Shown here one piece after another: positions 25,530 to 32,891 of a stretch of 64,000 nucleotides of DNA. The stretch is taken from assembly GCA_963817375.1 (NCBI GenBank), contig CAWFOB010000006.1, positions 186,001 through 250,000 of the forward strand. The letters are read 5' to 3'. The position numbers were made by a program, and so were the translations under genes. How positions within the stretch are numbered: position 1 is the first letter of the stretch; each line of letters opens with the position of its first letter. Below the pieces are notes generated by a model. The model did not search any database. It was not told the origin of the DNA and saw nothing but the letters and a program-made list of their open reading frames with translations. Source of the stretch: JACVRM01 sp963817375 (GTDB taxonomy: Bacteria > Actinomycetota > Thermoleophilia > Gaiellales > Gaiellaceae).

Positions 25530-25543
25530 TGGCTGTCAGCCAC
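25527..25543. repeat. Palindromic repeat TAGTGGCTGTCAGCCAC, copy 1
   Basis: A 7-bp dyad (GTGGCTG-T-CAGCCAC) starting at the MFS stop codon, in a convergent gap. The identical 17-mer occurs at 56036, also in a convergent gap, and both gaps share CGACTTAGTGGCT. It may be a bidirectional terminator or a small mobile repeat. Confidence 0.55.
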
Positions 25544-25571
25544 TAACTCCCGACTTAGTGGCTCTTCGCGA

Positions 25572-26195
25572 CTAGTTCACGGTGAGGCGGCCGGTCAGCT
25601 TCGGGTCGCTGCCGAACCGGTAGATGCCCGCTCCGAGGTCGAGCGTCCAGGTCACCGTCCCGGTGAACGCCTTCGTCGTGTGCCGGTTCACGCCCGGGCC
25701 GACGAGGTGGAAGTTCCGCGTCCTCGAGGTGTCGCGCACCGTGATCCGGTAGCGGCCGGCCGCGGTGCGCTTCACGCTCATCGTCGCCGTGCGGGCATCG
25801 ACCTTCGCCGACAGCGCCTTCGTCGTGACCGCCGGCGGGACAACGATGAACGTGCCGTTCATCGTGTCGGGATGGGCGGAGCAGGCATAGGCGTACCGGC
25901 CCGGGGTCAGGTCGACGGTGAACGTCTGGTCGCCCACGAACGGGACATCCGTCTGCAGGATGCGGGTGTTCGTCGTCTGGCTGCCGAGCGCCCAGTTGTG
26001 GATGTCGGACAGGTCGTGGACGAGCAGCTCGTACTTCCCGGCGACGAGCGTGTCGACGTGCTTGCCGTTCGCGTTGGTGAGGTCGATCGTGAAGCCCGGC
26101 CCGTCGGTGCCGATCAGCTGCGGCAGGCCCCCTGCGACCGATGTTGCCGGGACGAAGGCGAGGGCGATGAGCCCGAGGACGACCGCTGCGCGCAT
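25572..26195 (-). CDS. Secreted cupredoxin-like copper protein
   Basis: 207 aa. Residues 1-22 are a signal peptide (MRAAVVLGLIALAFVPATSVAG). Domain 1 (25-120) is a cupredoxin: a His in DIHNWAL, then YACSAHPDTMNGTFIVV with Cys, His and Met in the type-1 copper order. Domain 2 (about 125-207) repeats the fold pattern (RNFHLVGPGVNRHTTKAFTG...) but lacks the Cys/Met ligands, so it is probably structural. Likely an extracytoplasmic electron carrier or copper-binding protein. Start: ATG 26195; an upstream in-frame start would place extra residues before the signal peptide. It is divergent from an ArsR regulator across a dyad. Confidence 0.82.
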   Translation of the reverse strand: MRAAVVLGLIALAFVPATSVAGGLPQLIGTDGPGFTIDLTNANGKHVDTLVAGKYELLVHDLSDIHNWALGSQTTNTRILQTDVPFVGDQTFTVDLTPGRYAYACSAHPDTMNGTFIVVPPAVTTKALSAKVDARTATMSVKRTAAGRYRITVRDTSRTRNFHLVGPGVNRHTTKAFTGTVTWTLDLGAGIYRFGSDPKLTGRLTVN

Positions 26196-26217
26196 GGCGA
26201 GAGGGTCGCCGAGACCG

Positions 26218-26232
26218 TTTGATCTGGTCAAA
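26218..26232. promoter_or_regulatory. Dyad operator between cupredoxin and ArsR regulator
   Basis: TTTGA-TCTGG-TCAAA, a perfect 5-bp dyad in an AT-rich patch between divergent genes, is a good candidate ArsR-family operator controlling both. On the minus strand it overlaps TTGACC, a possible -35 for the cupredoxin gene. Confidence 0.5.
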
Positions 26233-27358
26233 TGATTTCCCAGACAGAAAATCGTTATGGTCGGGCATCGCGATCCGCTTCCACCTGGCCGAGGACGAGC
26301 AGGCGGCGCTGGCCATCGGGTACTCGCCGCTGCTCGAGACCGTGCTCAGCCTGCACGTGCTGGCCGAGCCGAAGCACCACGCGCTCCAGCACGACTGGGT
26401 GCGGGCCATGCGCGGTCTGCCACTGTCGCTCCGCCGCGAGCTCCGCGCCCTCGAGTTCCTCTACCGCTGGACGCTGCCGAACTGTGTGCTCCCCTCCGCG
26501 ACCACGGAGTTCGAGGACTTCGAGACCGAGGTGGCACGGCTGCGGGCGCTGCCCGTCGACGTCGCAGCCTTCGAGCTCGTCCGCACGCTCTACGACCACG
26601 GTGGCCGCGGGCGGCGGAAGCAGGTGCTCGCCGATCCGCGCGTGCGGGCGGCGGCCCTGCGCCACGCCGGGAAGCACGGCTCGGCCACGCGGCGCGCGGC
26701 GGCGCAGTTGCTCGACGATCCGGCAGAGTTCGTCGAGCGCTTCGCCGCCTTCCTCGAGGGCTACTGGGAGGACGCCTTCGCGGCCGAGTGGGAGCGCATC
26801 GAGCCGCGGCTGGCAGAGAGCGTCGTCGCCGCCGGGCGGGCGATCGCGAGCGACGGCGCCTTCCCGTTCCTCGTCGGCCTGGCGCCGCAGCTCCGCGTCG
26901 ACGTCGCCGCCCGGACGTTCGGGCTGGACATTCCGCACGACCACGACGTCGAGCTGAGCGGCCAGAGCCCGCTGCTGCTCATGCCGAGCGTCTACGTCTG
27001 GCCGCACGTCCGCGTGAACTGCGACCCGCCCTGGCCGCTGACGCTCTCGTACCGCGCGCCGTACCTGGCGGAGAGCCTCCGCCACACGTCGCCGCCGGAG
27101 CTGGTGCGCGTCTTCCGGGCGCTCGGTGACGCCACGCGCATGCGGATCCTCGAACAGCTCGCGCGGCAGCCGCGCAGCACGCAGGAGCTCGCGCCGCTCG
27201 TTGGCCTGAGCGAGGCCGGTACGTCGAAGCACCTGCGCCTGCTTGCCGAGGCGGGCGTCGTGACGAGCCGCCGCGAGGGCTACTACGTCGTCTACTCGGT
27301 GGTCGACGAGCGCCTCGAGTCACTGACCGGCGACCTGCGCCACGCGCTCGCGCGATGA
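26219..27358 (+). CDS. ArsR-family regulator with N-terminal DUF5937-like domain
   Basis: About 360-380 aa. The first ~260 residues match the large N-terminal domain found in some actinobacterial regulators (IRFHLAEDEQAALAIGYSPLLETVLSL...). The last ~90 residues are an ArsR winged helix (FRALGDATRMRILEQLARQPRSTQELAPLVGLSEAGTSKHLRLLAEAGVV). No metal-binding Cys cluster is visible, so the ligand is unknown. The start is uncertain: TTG 26219 is the only standard start in frame, but a TATGGT hexamer at 26256 would place a leaderless start at 26267, where the codon is ATC and the family's N-terminus begins. The stop overlaps the next ATG (ATGA). Confidence 0.82.
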   Translation: MIWSNDFPDRKSLWSGIAIRFHLAEDEQAALAIGYSPLLETVLSLHVLAEPKHHALQHDWVRAMRGLPLSLRRELRALEFLYRWTLPNCVLPSATTEFEDFETEVARLRALPVDVAAFELVRTLYDHGGRGRRKQVLADPRVRAAALRHAGKHGSATRRAAAQLLDDPAEFVERFAAFLEGYWEDAFAAEWERIEPRLAESVVAAGRAIASDGAFPFLVGLAPQLRVDVAARTFGLDIPHDHDVELSGQSPLLLMPSVYVWPHVRVNCDPPWPLTLSYRAPYLAESLRHTSPPELVRVFRALGDATRMRILEQLARQPRSTQELAPLVGLSEAGTSKHLRLLAEAGVVTSRREGYYVVYSVVDERLESLTGDLRHALAR

Positions 27359-27627
27359 TCGGCCAGCGGGTCGACACGCTACGCGCGAGCGCCTACCCGC
27401 TGCTGCTGACGTCTGTTGCGGCCGGGATCGCCTGGTTCGTGGCCGGCGGCGACGAGCCGCCCGCGCGGGAGCGCGCGCTCGCCGCCGCCCGCGACGCGAC
27501 CCGCGCCGTCGAGGGGCGTGCGGACTTCGCAAGCGGCGCGCTGGCCGCCCAGGTGCGGTCCGCCGACCTGCTCCCGGCGCTCGGCATGCCGGGCGCCGAG
27601 GCGGTCGCGCTCATCCGGAAGGGCTAG
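27355..27627 (+). CDS. Small protein of unknown function, one possible membrane helix
   Basis: 90 aa, coupled to the ArsR gene by an ATGA overlap. A hydrophobic stretch (AYPLLLTSVAAGIAWFVAG, about 13-31) suggests one membrane helix or membrane contact. The rest is Ala/Arg-rich helix (RERALAAARDATRAVEGRADFASGALAAQVRSADLL). No family recognised. Coupling suggests a role linked to the regulator. Tail-to-tail overlap of 17 bp with the methyltransferase gene. Confidence 0.6.
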   Translation: MIGQRVDTLRASAYPLLLTSVAAGIAWFVAGGDEPPARERALAAARDATRAVEGRADFASGALAAQVRSADLLPALGMPGAEAVALIRKG

Positions 27628-28195
27628 CCACCGCCATGAAGACCCGCCCGTCGTGGAGAACTTCCCCGCCGCCGAGCTCGGCGAGGAGCGACTCGGGCGT
27701 GAAGAAGACCTTGTAGATCTCGTGACTGCTCCCGTCCTCGAGCGAACGCCGCTCGATGCCCTCGCTGTGGGCTGCTCCACGCTGCTGGACGAGGATGAGC
27801 TCGGATGCGATGCGTGTCGCCTCCGCGACGAACCGACGGCGCTCCGCGGGCCGAAGGTGGTCGTAGAAATGGCTGCTGAAGACCCGGTCGAACGCGCGGT
27901 CGTCGAACGGCAGCGGGAGCGCCTCGGCGTGCACGACGGTCGCGTGCGGCACGCGCTCGGCGGCGATCGCGAGCATGTCGTCACTCGCGTCGAGCAGCGT
28001 CAGCTCCCCTCGTAGGTGCTGTGAGAGGAAGCCGGTGCCGCACGCGACGTCGAGCGTCCGCGAGGGCGGCAGCCCGGCAATCACCTCGACGATGCGCGTG
28101 ACCTCCTCGGCCGTGTCCGGCTCCCAGGCGCCGCGGTCGTACTCGGCCGCCCGGAGGTGGTAGTAGCGCTGCTGCCGATCGTAGAGATCATCCAA
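27611..28195 (-). CDS. Class I SAM-dependent methyltransferase
   Basis: 194 aa. SAM-binding motif I is TLDVACGTGFLSQHL, followed by LTLLDASDDMLAIA (acidic loop) and AEALPLPFDDRAFDRVFSSHFYDHL. The small size and YDRQQRYYHLRAAEYDRGAWE opening fit the Methyltransf_11/25 type; the substrate is unknown. The start is TTG 28195, overlapping the end of the hydrolase gene by 8 bp. It is the third gene of the phaC operon. Confidence 0.85.
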   Translation of the reverse strand: MDDLYDRQQRYYHLRAAEYDRGAWEPDTAEEVTRIVEVIAGLPPSRTLDVACGTGFLSQHLRGELTLLDASDDMLAIAAERVPHATVVHAEALPLPFDDRAFDRVFSSHFYDHLRPAERRRFVAEATRIASELILVQQRGAAHSEGIERRSLEDGSSHEIYKVFFTPESLLAELGGGEVLHDGRVFMAVASPSG

Positions 28196-28970
28196 GGAAG
28201 TCGGTGACGGTCGAGGCGAAGCGGTCCGGCTGCTCCCAGAAGACGAGGTGTCCGGCGCCCTCGAACGCGACGTGACGGGCGCCGGCGATTCCGTCGGCGA
28301 GGAGGCGGCCGTTGCGCGGGTCGACGACCCGGTCTCGGTCGCCGTGCAGCACGAGCGTCGGTGCGGTGATCGGCCCGGAACGGCCGGTCACGCCGAACCA
28401 GATGCCGGCTCCGGCCTGCGCGAGCCAGGCGCCGAGCGTGGGAGGTGCACCCCGCCTGTAGGTGAGGATCTTCTCGACGAGTGTGTGCGGTGCGTCGGCC
28501 GCGAGGGCGTTCTCGACGAAGGCGCGCAACAGCTGCTCACGCCCCAGCGTCGGAGCCTGCGCGAACAGCCGCAGCAGCGGGCCTGGCGGCCCGTGCGACC
28601 GCCAGCCGCCCGGCGTCGTCCCGACGAGAACGAGCCGGTCGACGAGCTCCGGCGTCGCGGCGGCGAGCTCCTGCGCGACGAGCCCGCCGAGGCTGATGCC
28701 GAGCACGTGGGCCCGGTCGAGCCCGGCCTCGCGGAGCACGGCCCGCGCATCCGCGGCCAGCCGCCCGACCGTGTACGGCCCGCCGGCGGTGCCGCTGACA
28801 CCGAGGCCCCGATTGTCGAACGCCACCGTCGTGAAACGGTCGCGGAGGAGCGGCACGAGCGGCCCCCAGCCGGCCGAGTCGTAGCCGAGCCCGTGCACGA
28901 GCAGGACCGGCGGGCCCGAGCCCTCGACCGCGAATGCGATCCGGACGCCGTCGCTCTCGGCGAACCGCAC
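28188..28970 (-). CDS. Alpha/beta hydrolase
   Basis: 260 aa. HGLGYDSAGWGPLVP provides the oxyanion region, GISLGGLVAQ the nucleophile elbow (Ser), LVLHGDRDRVVDP the acid and GAGHLVFWEQPDRF the His, so the triad is complete. Start: GTG at 28970, whose G is also the last base of the phaC TAG, so translation is probably coupled. Being inside a PHA operon, it could be a thioesterase or an intracellular 3-hydroxyalkanoate oligomer hydrolase, but general esterase activity cannot be excluded. The usual PHA-depolymerase signatures are not evident. Confidence 0.83.
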   Translation of the reverse strand: MRFAESDGVRIAFAVEGSGPPVLLVHGLGYDSAGWGPLVPLLRDRFTTVAFDNRGLGVSGTAGGPYTVGRLAADARAVLREAGLDRAHVLGISLGGLVAQELAAATPELVDRLVLVGTTPGGWRSHGPPGPLLRLFAQAPTLGREQLLRAFVENALAADAPHTLVEKILTYRRGAPPTLGAWLAQAGAGIWFGVTGRSGPITAPTLVLHGDRDRVVDPRNGRLLADGIAGARHVAFEGAGHLVFWEQPDRFASTVTDFLG

Positions 28971-30634
28971 TACGTGCGGACGTATGTGCCGGGTGCAGGG
29001 GCGCCCTCGGGCAGCGACGGCGGCGCGACGCGCTCGCCCGACCGCGCTCCTGCCCACGCGACCCAATCGTCCCACCAGCTGCCCTCGACCAGCTCCGCGC
29101 CGGCCAGCCACGCGTCCGGCGACGCCGGAGTGCCCTCACGCGCGCGGAAACGCGAGCTCCGGCCGCCCGGCGGCTGGATGATCCCGGCGATATGGCCGCT
29201 GTTCGCGAGCACGAAGCGCGCCTCGCCGGCCATGTGCTGGGTGGTCATGTAGGCGGAGCCCCAGGGCGCGATGTGATCCTTCTCGGAGCCCAACACGTAG
29301 AGCGGCGTCTCGACGGCGCCGAGGTCGACCGGCGTGCCGTCGATCGTGAACAGGCCGGGCCTCGTCAGCGCATTCGCCAGGTAGCACGTGCGCAGGTACT
29401 GCGAGTGCATCGCGGCGGGCAACCGGGTGCCGTCGTCGTTCCAGGCGAGGATGTCGAAGGCGGGCGGCTGCTTGCCCATGTACCAGTTCGAGACGACGTA
29501 ATTCCAGAGCAGGTCGTTACCGCGCATGAGCGTGAACGCGCTGCTCAGGTCCTCGGCGGACAGGTAGCCGCGACGTGCGTTCCGCTGCTCGATTCTCGAG
29601 GCCGTCCCCTCGTCGATGAAGGCGCCGATCGGGCCGGGGTCGGTGAAGTCGACGAGCGCGTTCACGAACGTGGCCTGCCCGACCCGCTCGCCTGCGCCGC
29701 GTCCGGCGAGCACGGCGAGCGCGATCGCGGCCAGCGTGCCGCCCATGCAGACCGCGACCAGGTTCACGACCGGCGAGCCGCTGGCTTCGGCAGCCTGGTC
29801 GATCGCTGCCAGCAGGCCGTCGCGCAGGTAGTCGTCGAGGAGCAGCGACGCCATCGACGCGTCCGGGTTCCGATAGCTGATTGCGAAGACCGTGAACCCG
29901 GCCTGCACCGCGTGCTCGATGAACGACCGCCCGGGCGCGAGGTCGAGCACGTAGTACTTGTTGATCCACGCGGGGCTGTAGACGATCGGCTGTGCGAAGA
30001 CGGTCTCCGTCTGTGGCTCGTACGCGAGCAGCTCGATCAGGTCGTTGCGGTACACGACGCGGCCGGGAGTCGCGGCCAGCGTCTCGCCGAGCACGAAGCC
30101 CTCGGTCTCGACCTGCTTCGGCCGTCCCCCGCGGTTGGCAACGTCGTCGACGAAGTTCGCGGCCCCGCGCACGACGCTGAGGCCGCCCGTGTCGAATGCC
30201 TCCTTCAGCACGGCCGGGTTGAGGTAGGGGATGTTCGGAGGCGCGAGCGCGTCGAACATCACGTCGGTGGCGAACGCGGCCTTGCGGCCCGTCTCGGGCT
30301 CGAGCTCCGTCTCCGCGAGCACACGCTTGGCCCAGCGCGACGTCACGAGGTAGCTCTCCATGACCCAGCGCAGGCCCGGGTTCTCCGTCCAGGCGCGGTC
30401 GGCGAAGCGCCTGTCGCCGTTCGGCGCGATGAGCGGCTCCTCGCGCACCCCGAGCGCGGCGCGCGCGACGTCGATGGCCACGCCCGTTTGCGCGAGCCCG
30501 AGCCCGGCCAGGTTCGCCAGCAGGCGCGAGGGCCGTTTGCCCATCTCGAAGCCGGCCTCCAGCATCGCGCCCGCGAGCGCGCCCGGGTCGAGCGAGGCGA
30601 GGCCGAAGCCGTAGCGGAGGTCGGAGGAGTCCAG
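28970..30634 (-). CDS. phaC: Polyhydroxyalkanoate synthase (class I/II PhaC)
   Basis: 531 aa from ATG 30565, or 554 aa from CTG 30634. It polymerises 3-hydroxyacyl-CoA on the PHA granule surface. The lipase-like box has Cys (AVCMGGT, Cys273 counted from the ATG), with Asp430 (GSEKDHIAPW) and His458 (NSGHIAG) completing the triad. Upstream of the ATG the frame stays open for exactly 23 codons to a CTG that lies 7 nt after TATAGT. Those residues (DLRYGFGLASLDPGALAGA) look like a PhaC N-terminus, so the longer form is chosen. First gene of an operon with hydrolase and methyltransferase, divergent from the XRE regulator. Confidence 0.88.
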   Translation of the reverse strand: MDSSDLRYGFGLASLDPGALAGAMLEAGFEMGKRPSRLLANLAGLGLAQTGVAIDVARAALGVREEPLIAPNGDRRFADRAWTENPGLRWVMESYLVTSRWAKRVLAETELEPETGRKAAFATDVMFDALAPPNIPYLNPAVLKEAFDTGGLSVVRGAANFVDDVANRGGRPKQVETEGFVLGETLAATPGRVVYRNDLIELLAYEPQTETVFAQPIVYSPAWINKYYVLDLAPGRSFIEHAVQAGFTVFAISYRNPDASMASLLLDDYLRDGLLAAIDQAAEASGSPVVNLVAVCMGGTLAAIALAVLAGRGAGERVGQATFVNALVDFTDPGPIGAFIDEGTASRIEQRNARRGYLSAEDLSSAFTLMRGNDLLWNYVVSNWYMGKQPPAFDILAWNDDGTRLPAAMHSQYLRTCYLANALTRPGLFTIDGTPVDLGAVETPLYVLGSEKDHIAPWGSAYMTTQHMAGEARFVLANSGHIAGIIQPPGGRSSRFRAREGTPASPDAWLAGAELVEGSWWDDWVAWAGARSGERVAPPSLPEGAPAPGTYVRT

Positions 30635-30641
30635 TCTCCCG

Positions 30642-30687
30642 ACTATACGGCGTGGCAGTGTTCAGTTCGCCAAGCAGACGCTATATT
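30642..30687. promoter_or_regulatory. Divergent phaC / XRE-regulator promoter region with operator-like motif
   Basis: On the minus strand TATAGT (30647-30642) is the phaC -10. On the plus strand TATATT (30682-30687) ends 6 nt before the regulator's GTG. CAAGCAGACGCTA (30671-30683) overlaps the plus-strand -10 and recurs with two changes at the phasin promoter (CAAGCGGACGATA, 31019-31031). It is a likely site of the XRE protein. Confidence 0.6.
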
Positions 30688-30693
30688 TGCCAT

Positions 30694-31032
30694 GTGGAGA
30701 GCCTCGGGGATTTCATCCGTGAGCAGCGGCGGCTCGCCGACCTTTCGTTGCGCCAGCTCTCCGAGCTTGCCGACGTGTCGAACGCGTACCTCAGCCAGGT
30801 GGAGCGGGGCCTGTACCGCCCGTCCGCGCACGTGCTCAAGAACATCGCAGACGCGCTGCACGTTTCGGCGGAGAGCATGTACGCGCACGCCGGCCTGCTC
30901 GACGAGGACGCCGTGCCGGAGCGCACCACGGTCGAGCAGGCGATCGCGCTCGACCGGGCGCTGAGCGAGGATCAGAAGCAGGTGCTGCTAGGTGTCTATC
31001 GTTCCTTGCTTGACGTATCAAGCGGACGATAG
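30694..31032 (+). CDS. XRE-family regulator of the PHA/phasin cluster (PhaR-like role)
   Basis: 112 aa. Residues 1-62 are a Cro/C1-type helix-turn-helix (SLGDFIREQRRLADLSLRQLSELADVSNAYLSQVERG... LKNIADAL). The remainder is a short acidic helical tail. The start chosen is GTG 30694, 6 nt after TATATT. The longer frame from 30652 would put the -10 inside the gene, and the ATG at 30692 is out of frame. By position between phaC and the phasin gene it probably senses PHA or represses the phasin until granules form, as PhaR does in other bacteria, although it is not homologous to classical PhaR. Its stop lies inside the phasin promoter. Confidence 0.85.
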   Translation: MESLGDFIREQRRLADLSLRQLSELADVSNAYLSQVERGLYRPSAHVLKNIADALHVSAESMYAHAGLLDEDAVPERTTVEQAIALDRALSEDQKQVLLGVYRSLLDVSSGR

Positions 31033-31062
31033 GTATACTACGCGCGTCATCTCGCGAAAGGA
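31010..31062 (+). promoter_or_regulatory. Phasin promoter, operator-like motif and RBS
   Basis: -35 TTGACG (31010-31015), 18-bp spacer, -10 TATACT (31034-31039), Shine-Dalgarno GAAAGGA (31056-31062) and ATG at 31068: the best sigma-70 promoter in the window. A short dyad CTTGA-CGTA-TCAAG overlaps the -35, and CAAGCGGACGATA (31019-31031) fills the spacer, matching the motif in front of the regulator gene. Binding in the spacer would repress. Confidence 0.75.
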
Positions 31063-31067
31063 ATCGC

Positions 31068-31313
31068 ATGGCTACCGCAACCCCGAAGACCTCGATCGCC
31101 GGCTTCCAGCAGCAGGCTCTCACGGCGCTCAAGGAGACGCAGGACTACACGCTCAAGGTCACCGAGGCGGTACTCGACCACCCGGTGCTGAGCGCAAAGG
31201 CGATCCCGTCGCCCGCCGAGCTGGTCGACGCCGCCTACGCGACGACCACGCAGGCGCTCGAGCTCCAGCGCCGCTTCGTCGGCCGTCTCTTCGAGGCGAC
31301 TCAGGCCCCCTAG
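31068..31313 (+). CDS. Phasin-like PHA granule protein
   Basis: 81 aa, entirely helical and without Cys, rich in Ala, Thr and Gln: FQQQALTALKETQDYTLKVTEAVLDH, then PSPAELVDAAYATTTQALELQRRFVGRLFEA. The amphipathic helices and the phrase ALELQRRFV resemble phasins that coat PHA granules. It is short for the family (usually 100-190). The strong promoter and consensus Shine-Dalgarno suggest high expression, as expected of a granule coat. Its stop overlaps that of the convergent cytochrome gene (shared CTAG). Confidence 0.78.
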   Translation: MATATPKTSIAGFQQQALTALKETQDYTLKVTEAVLDHPVLSAKAIPSPAELVDAAYATTTQALELQRRFVGRLFEATQAP

Positions 31314-32032
31314 CTGGACTTGAGCGTCTTGATGTAGGCCACGAGCGCGTGCAGCTGCGCGTCGGGGATGATCCCGCCCCAGTGCGGCATGGAGGCGATC
31401 GGCGCCTTGCCGATCACGCTGCCGCTGCGGATGACGTCGATGATCTTCTGGTCGGTGTTGAACTCGTGGAAGAAGTCGGCGCCGGAGAGCGGGGGGATCG
31501 ACTTGTCCGGCGAGGACGGGTTCGGGACGCCGCCGAGGCCGTTCGGGCCGTGGCAGTTCACGCAGCCGTAGCGCTGGTAGAGCAGCGCGCCCTCGACCGC
31601 CTGCCCCTGGGCGGTGATGACGGGCGCCGGCGTCGCACCCGGCACCGCGGGCAGGCCGGCGCGGATGTACGCGACCAGGTCCGACACCTGCCGGTCCGAG
31701 ATGACCGCGCCCCAGACGGGCATGTACGGCTGCTTGGGGTTCGCGGACTCGCCGAGCCCGTGGTTGATGATGTGCGTCAGCTCCGCGACGCCGATGCTCC
31801 CTGCGGCCGTGAGCGGCGGGACGGTCGACGACACGCCGCCCTGGCCCCGGTCGCCGTGGCACTGCGCGCACGCGAACTGCTGGAAGTCGTGCCCGCCCGC
31901 GGCCACCGCGTTGCTGACCGAGGTAGCGCCGCCGTTCGGCACGGTCGTAACCGCGACCGTCGTGGTGACGGTCTTCGTCCCACCGCACCCCGCAGCGACG
32001 AGTAGGCACGCAAGCGCTGCGATTCGACGCAT
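31310..32032 (-). CDS. Diheme c-type cytochrome lipoprotein
   Basis: 240 aa. A lipobox, LVAAGC (Cys16), follows a short signal peptide, then a Thr/Val-rich spacer. Two class I cytochrome c domains follow, with heme sites CAQCH (55-59) and CVNCH (157-161). Candidate sixth ligands are the Met of PYMPVWG and the Met of ASMPHWGG. It is anchored to the outer face of the membrane and should pass electrons between a quinol oxidase complex and an oxidase or another acceptor. No oxidase subunit is adjacent. Convergent with the phasin gene; its start is 94 bp from the SOD gene. Confidence 0.88.
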   Translation of the reverse strand: MRRIAALACLLVAAGCGGTKTVTTTVAVTTVPNGGATSVSNAVAAGGHDFQQFACAQCHGDRGQGGVSSTVPPLTAAGSIGVAELTHIINHGLGESANPKQPYMPVWGAVISDRQVSDLVAYIRAGLPAVPGATPAPVITAQGQAVEGALLYQRYGCVNCHGPNGLGGVPNPSSPDKSIPPLSGADFFHEFNTDQKIIDVIRSGSVIGKAPIASMPHWGGIIPDAQLHALVAYIKTLKSS

Positions 32033-32126
32033 TGGTGAAGCCTACGCCGCCGGCGCCGCCGCGGCCACCCTGCAGATTGCTGAATCCGTAGCATCGCGGA
32101 GAACCCGGCGACGAAAGGACGGACCA

Positions 32127-32732
32127 ATGGCGTTCAGCGTGCCCCCGCTGCCGTACGGCTACGACGCGCTCGAGCCGACGATCGACGAGCAGACGATGCG
32201 GCTCCACCACGACAAGCACCACCAGGCGTACGTCGACAACGCGAACAAGGCGCTCGTAGGGACGCCGCTCGACGGCGAATCGGTCGAGCAGATCCTGACC
32301 AACCTCGATGCGCTCCCGGCCGACAAGCAGGCGGCGGCCCGCAACAACGTCGGCGGGCACGCGAACCACTCGCTCTTCTGGGAGATCATGTCGCCCGACG
32401 GCGGCGGCGAGCCCGGCGGCGCGCTCGGACAGGCGATCGCCGACGCGTTCGGAGGCCTCGACGAGCTGAAGGCGGCCGTGAACGACGCGGGCGTGAAGCG
32501 CTTCGGCTCCGGCTGGACCTGGCTCGTCCACGACGGGACCGGCCTCGCGGTCATCTCGACGCCGAATCAGGACTCGCCCATCATCGACAGCAAGGTGCCG
32601 CTGCTCGGCATCGACGTCTGGGAGCACGCCTACTACCTCAACTACCAGAACCGGCGCCCTGACTATCTGGCGGCCTGGTGGAACGTGGTGAACTGGCCGG
32701 CCGTCGCCGCACGCTTTGACGACGCGGCCTGA
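32127..32732 (+). CDS. Fe/Mn superoxide dismutase
   Basis: 201 aa, typical length. The ligands are His27 (MRLHHDKHHQAYV), His81 (GGHANHSLFW), Asp163 and His167 (GIDVWEHAYYLNY). It removes superoxide in the cytoplasm. GGHANH and the overall sequence favour Mn or cambialistic use, but metal choice cannot be fixed by eye. Start ATG 32127 with GAAAGGA at 32113-32119. A strong hairpin terminator follows at 32747. This is the canonical SOD of the window; the protein at 209 is a divergent paralogue. Confidence 0.95.
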   Translation: MAFSVPPLPYGYDALEPTIDEQTMRLHHDKHHQAYVDNANKALVGTPLDGESVEQILTNLDALPADKQAAARNNVGGHANHSLFWEIMSPDGGGEPGGALGQAIADAFGGLDELKAAVNDAGVKRFGSGWTWLVHDGTGLAVISTPNQDSPIIDSKVPLLGIDVWEHAYYLNYQNRRPDYLAAWWNVVNWPAVAARFDDAA

Positions 32733-32746
32733 ACGGCCGGAAACGA

Positions 32747-32776
32747 CACGGGGCCGGGAATATGCCCGGCCCCGTG
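32747..32776 (+). terminator. Terminator after the SOD gene
   Basis: A perfect 12-bp stem (CACGGGGCCGGG with CCCGGCCCCGTG) around AATATG, 15 nt beyond the stop codon. It could also end the 19-aa peptide transcript coming from the other side. Confidence 0.75.
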
Positions 32777-32794
32777 CGGAGATCGTCGGTCGCT

Positions 32795-32854
32795 CTAGCG
32801 GCGCCGCGACGTGCGGCGCGCCGTCCGGCGCGCGACTCTGCGTCCACCCATCAT
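32795..32854 (-). CDS. 19-residue arginine-rich peptide
   Basis: ATG 32854 follows a perfect AGGAGG (32862-32867) by 7 nt and opens MMGGRRVARRTARRTSRRR, ending TAG. Ten of 19 residues are Arg. It lies 37 bp downstream of the DUF6325-like gene on the same strand and 18 bp before the SOD terminator, so it is probably the last cistron of that transcript. The MMG..R opening resembles the N-terminus of small actinobacterial SHOCT/membrane proteins, cut short here. It could be a real micropeptide or a remnant. The strong Shine-Dalgarno argues for translation. Confidence 0.45.
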   Translation of the reverse strand: MMGGRRVARRTARRTSRRR

Positions 32855-32891
32855 GGTCGTACCTCCTGCTTGCGTCGTGTCTCGTTCCCGG

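Noticed and set aside
28934..30964. 676-aa plus-strand frame across phaC
   Set aside because: Antisense shadow of phaC; its end merges into another frame of the XRE gene.
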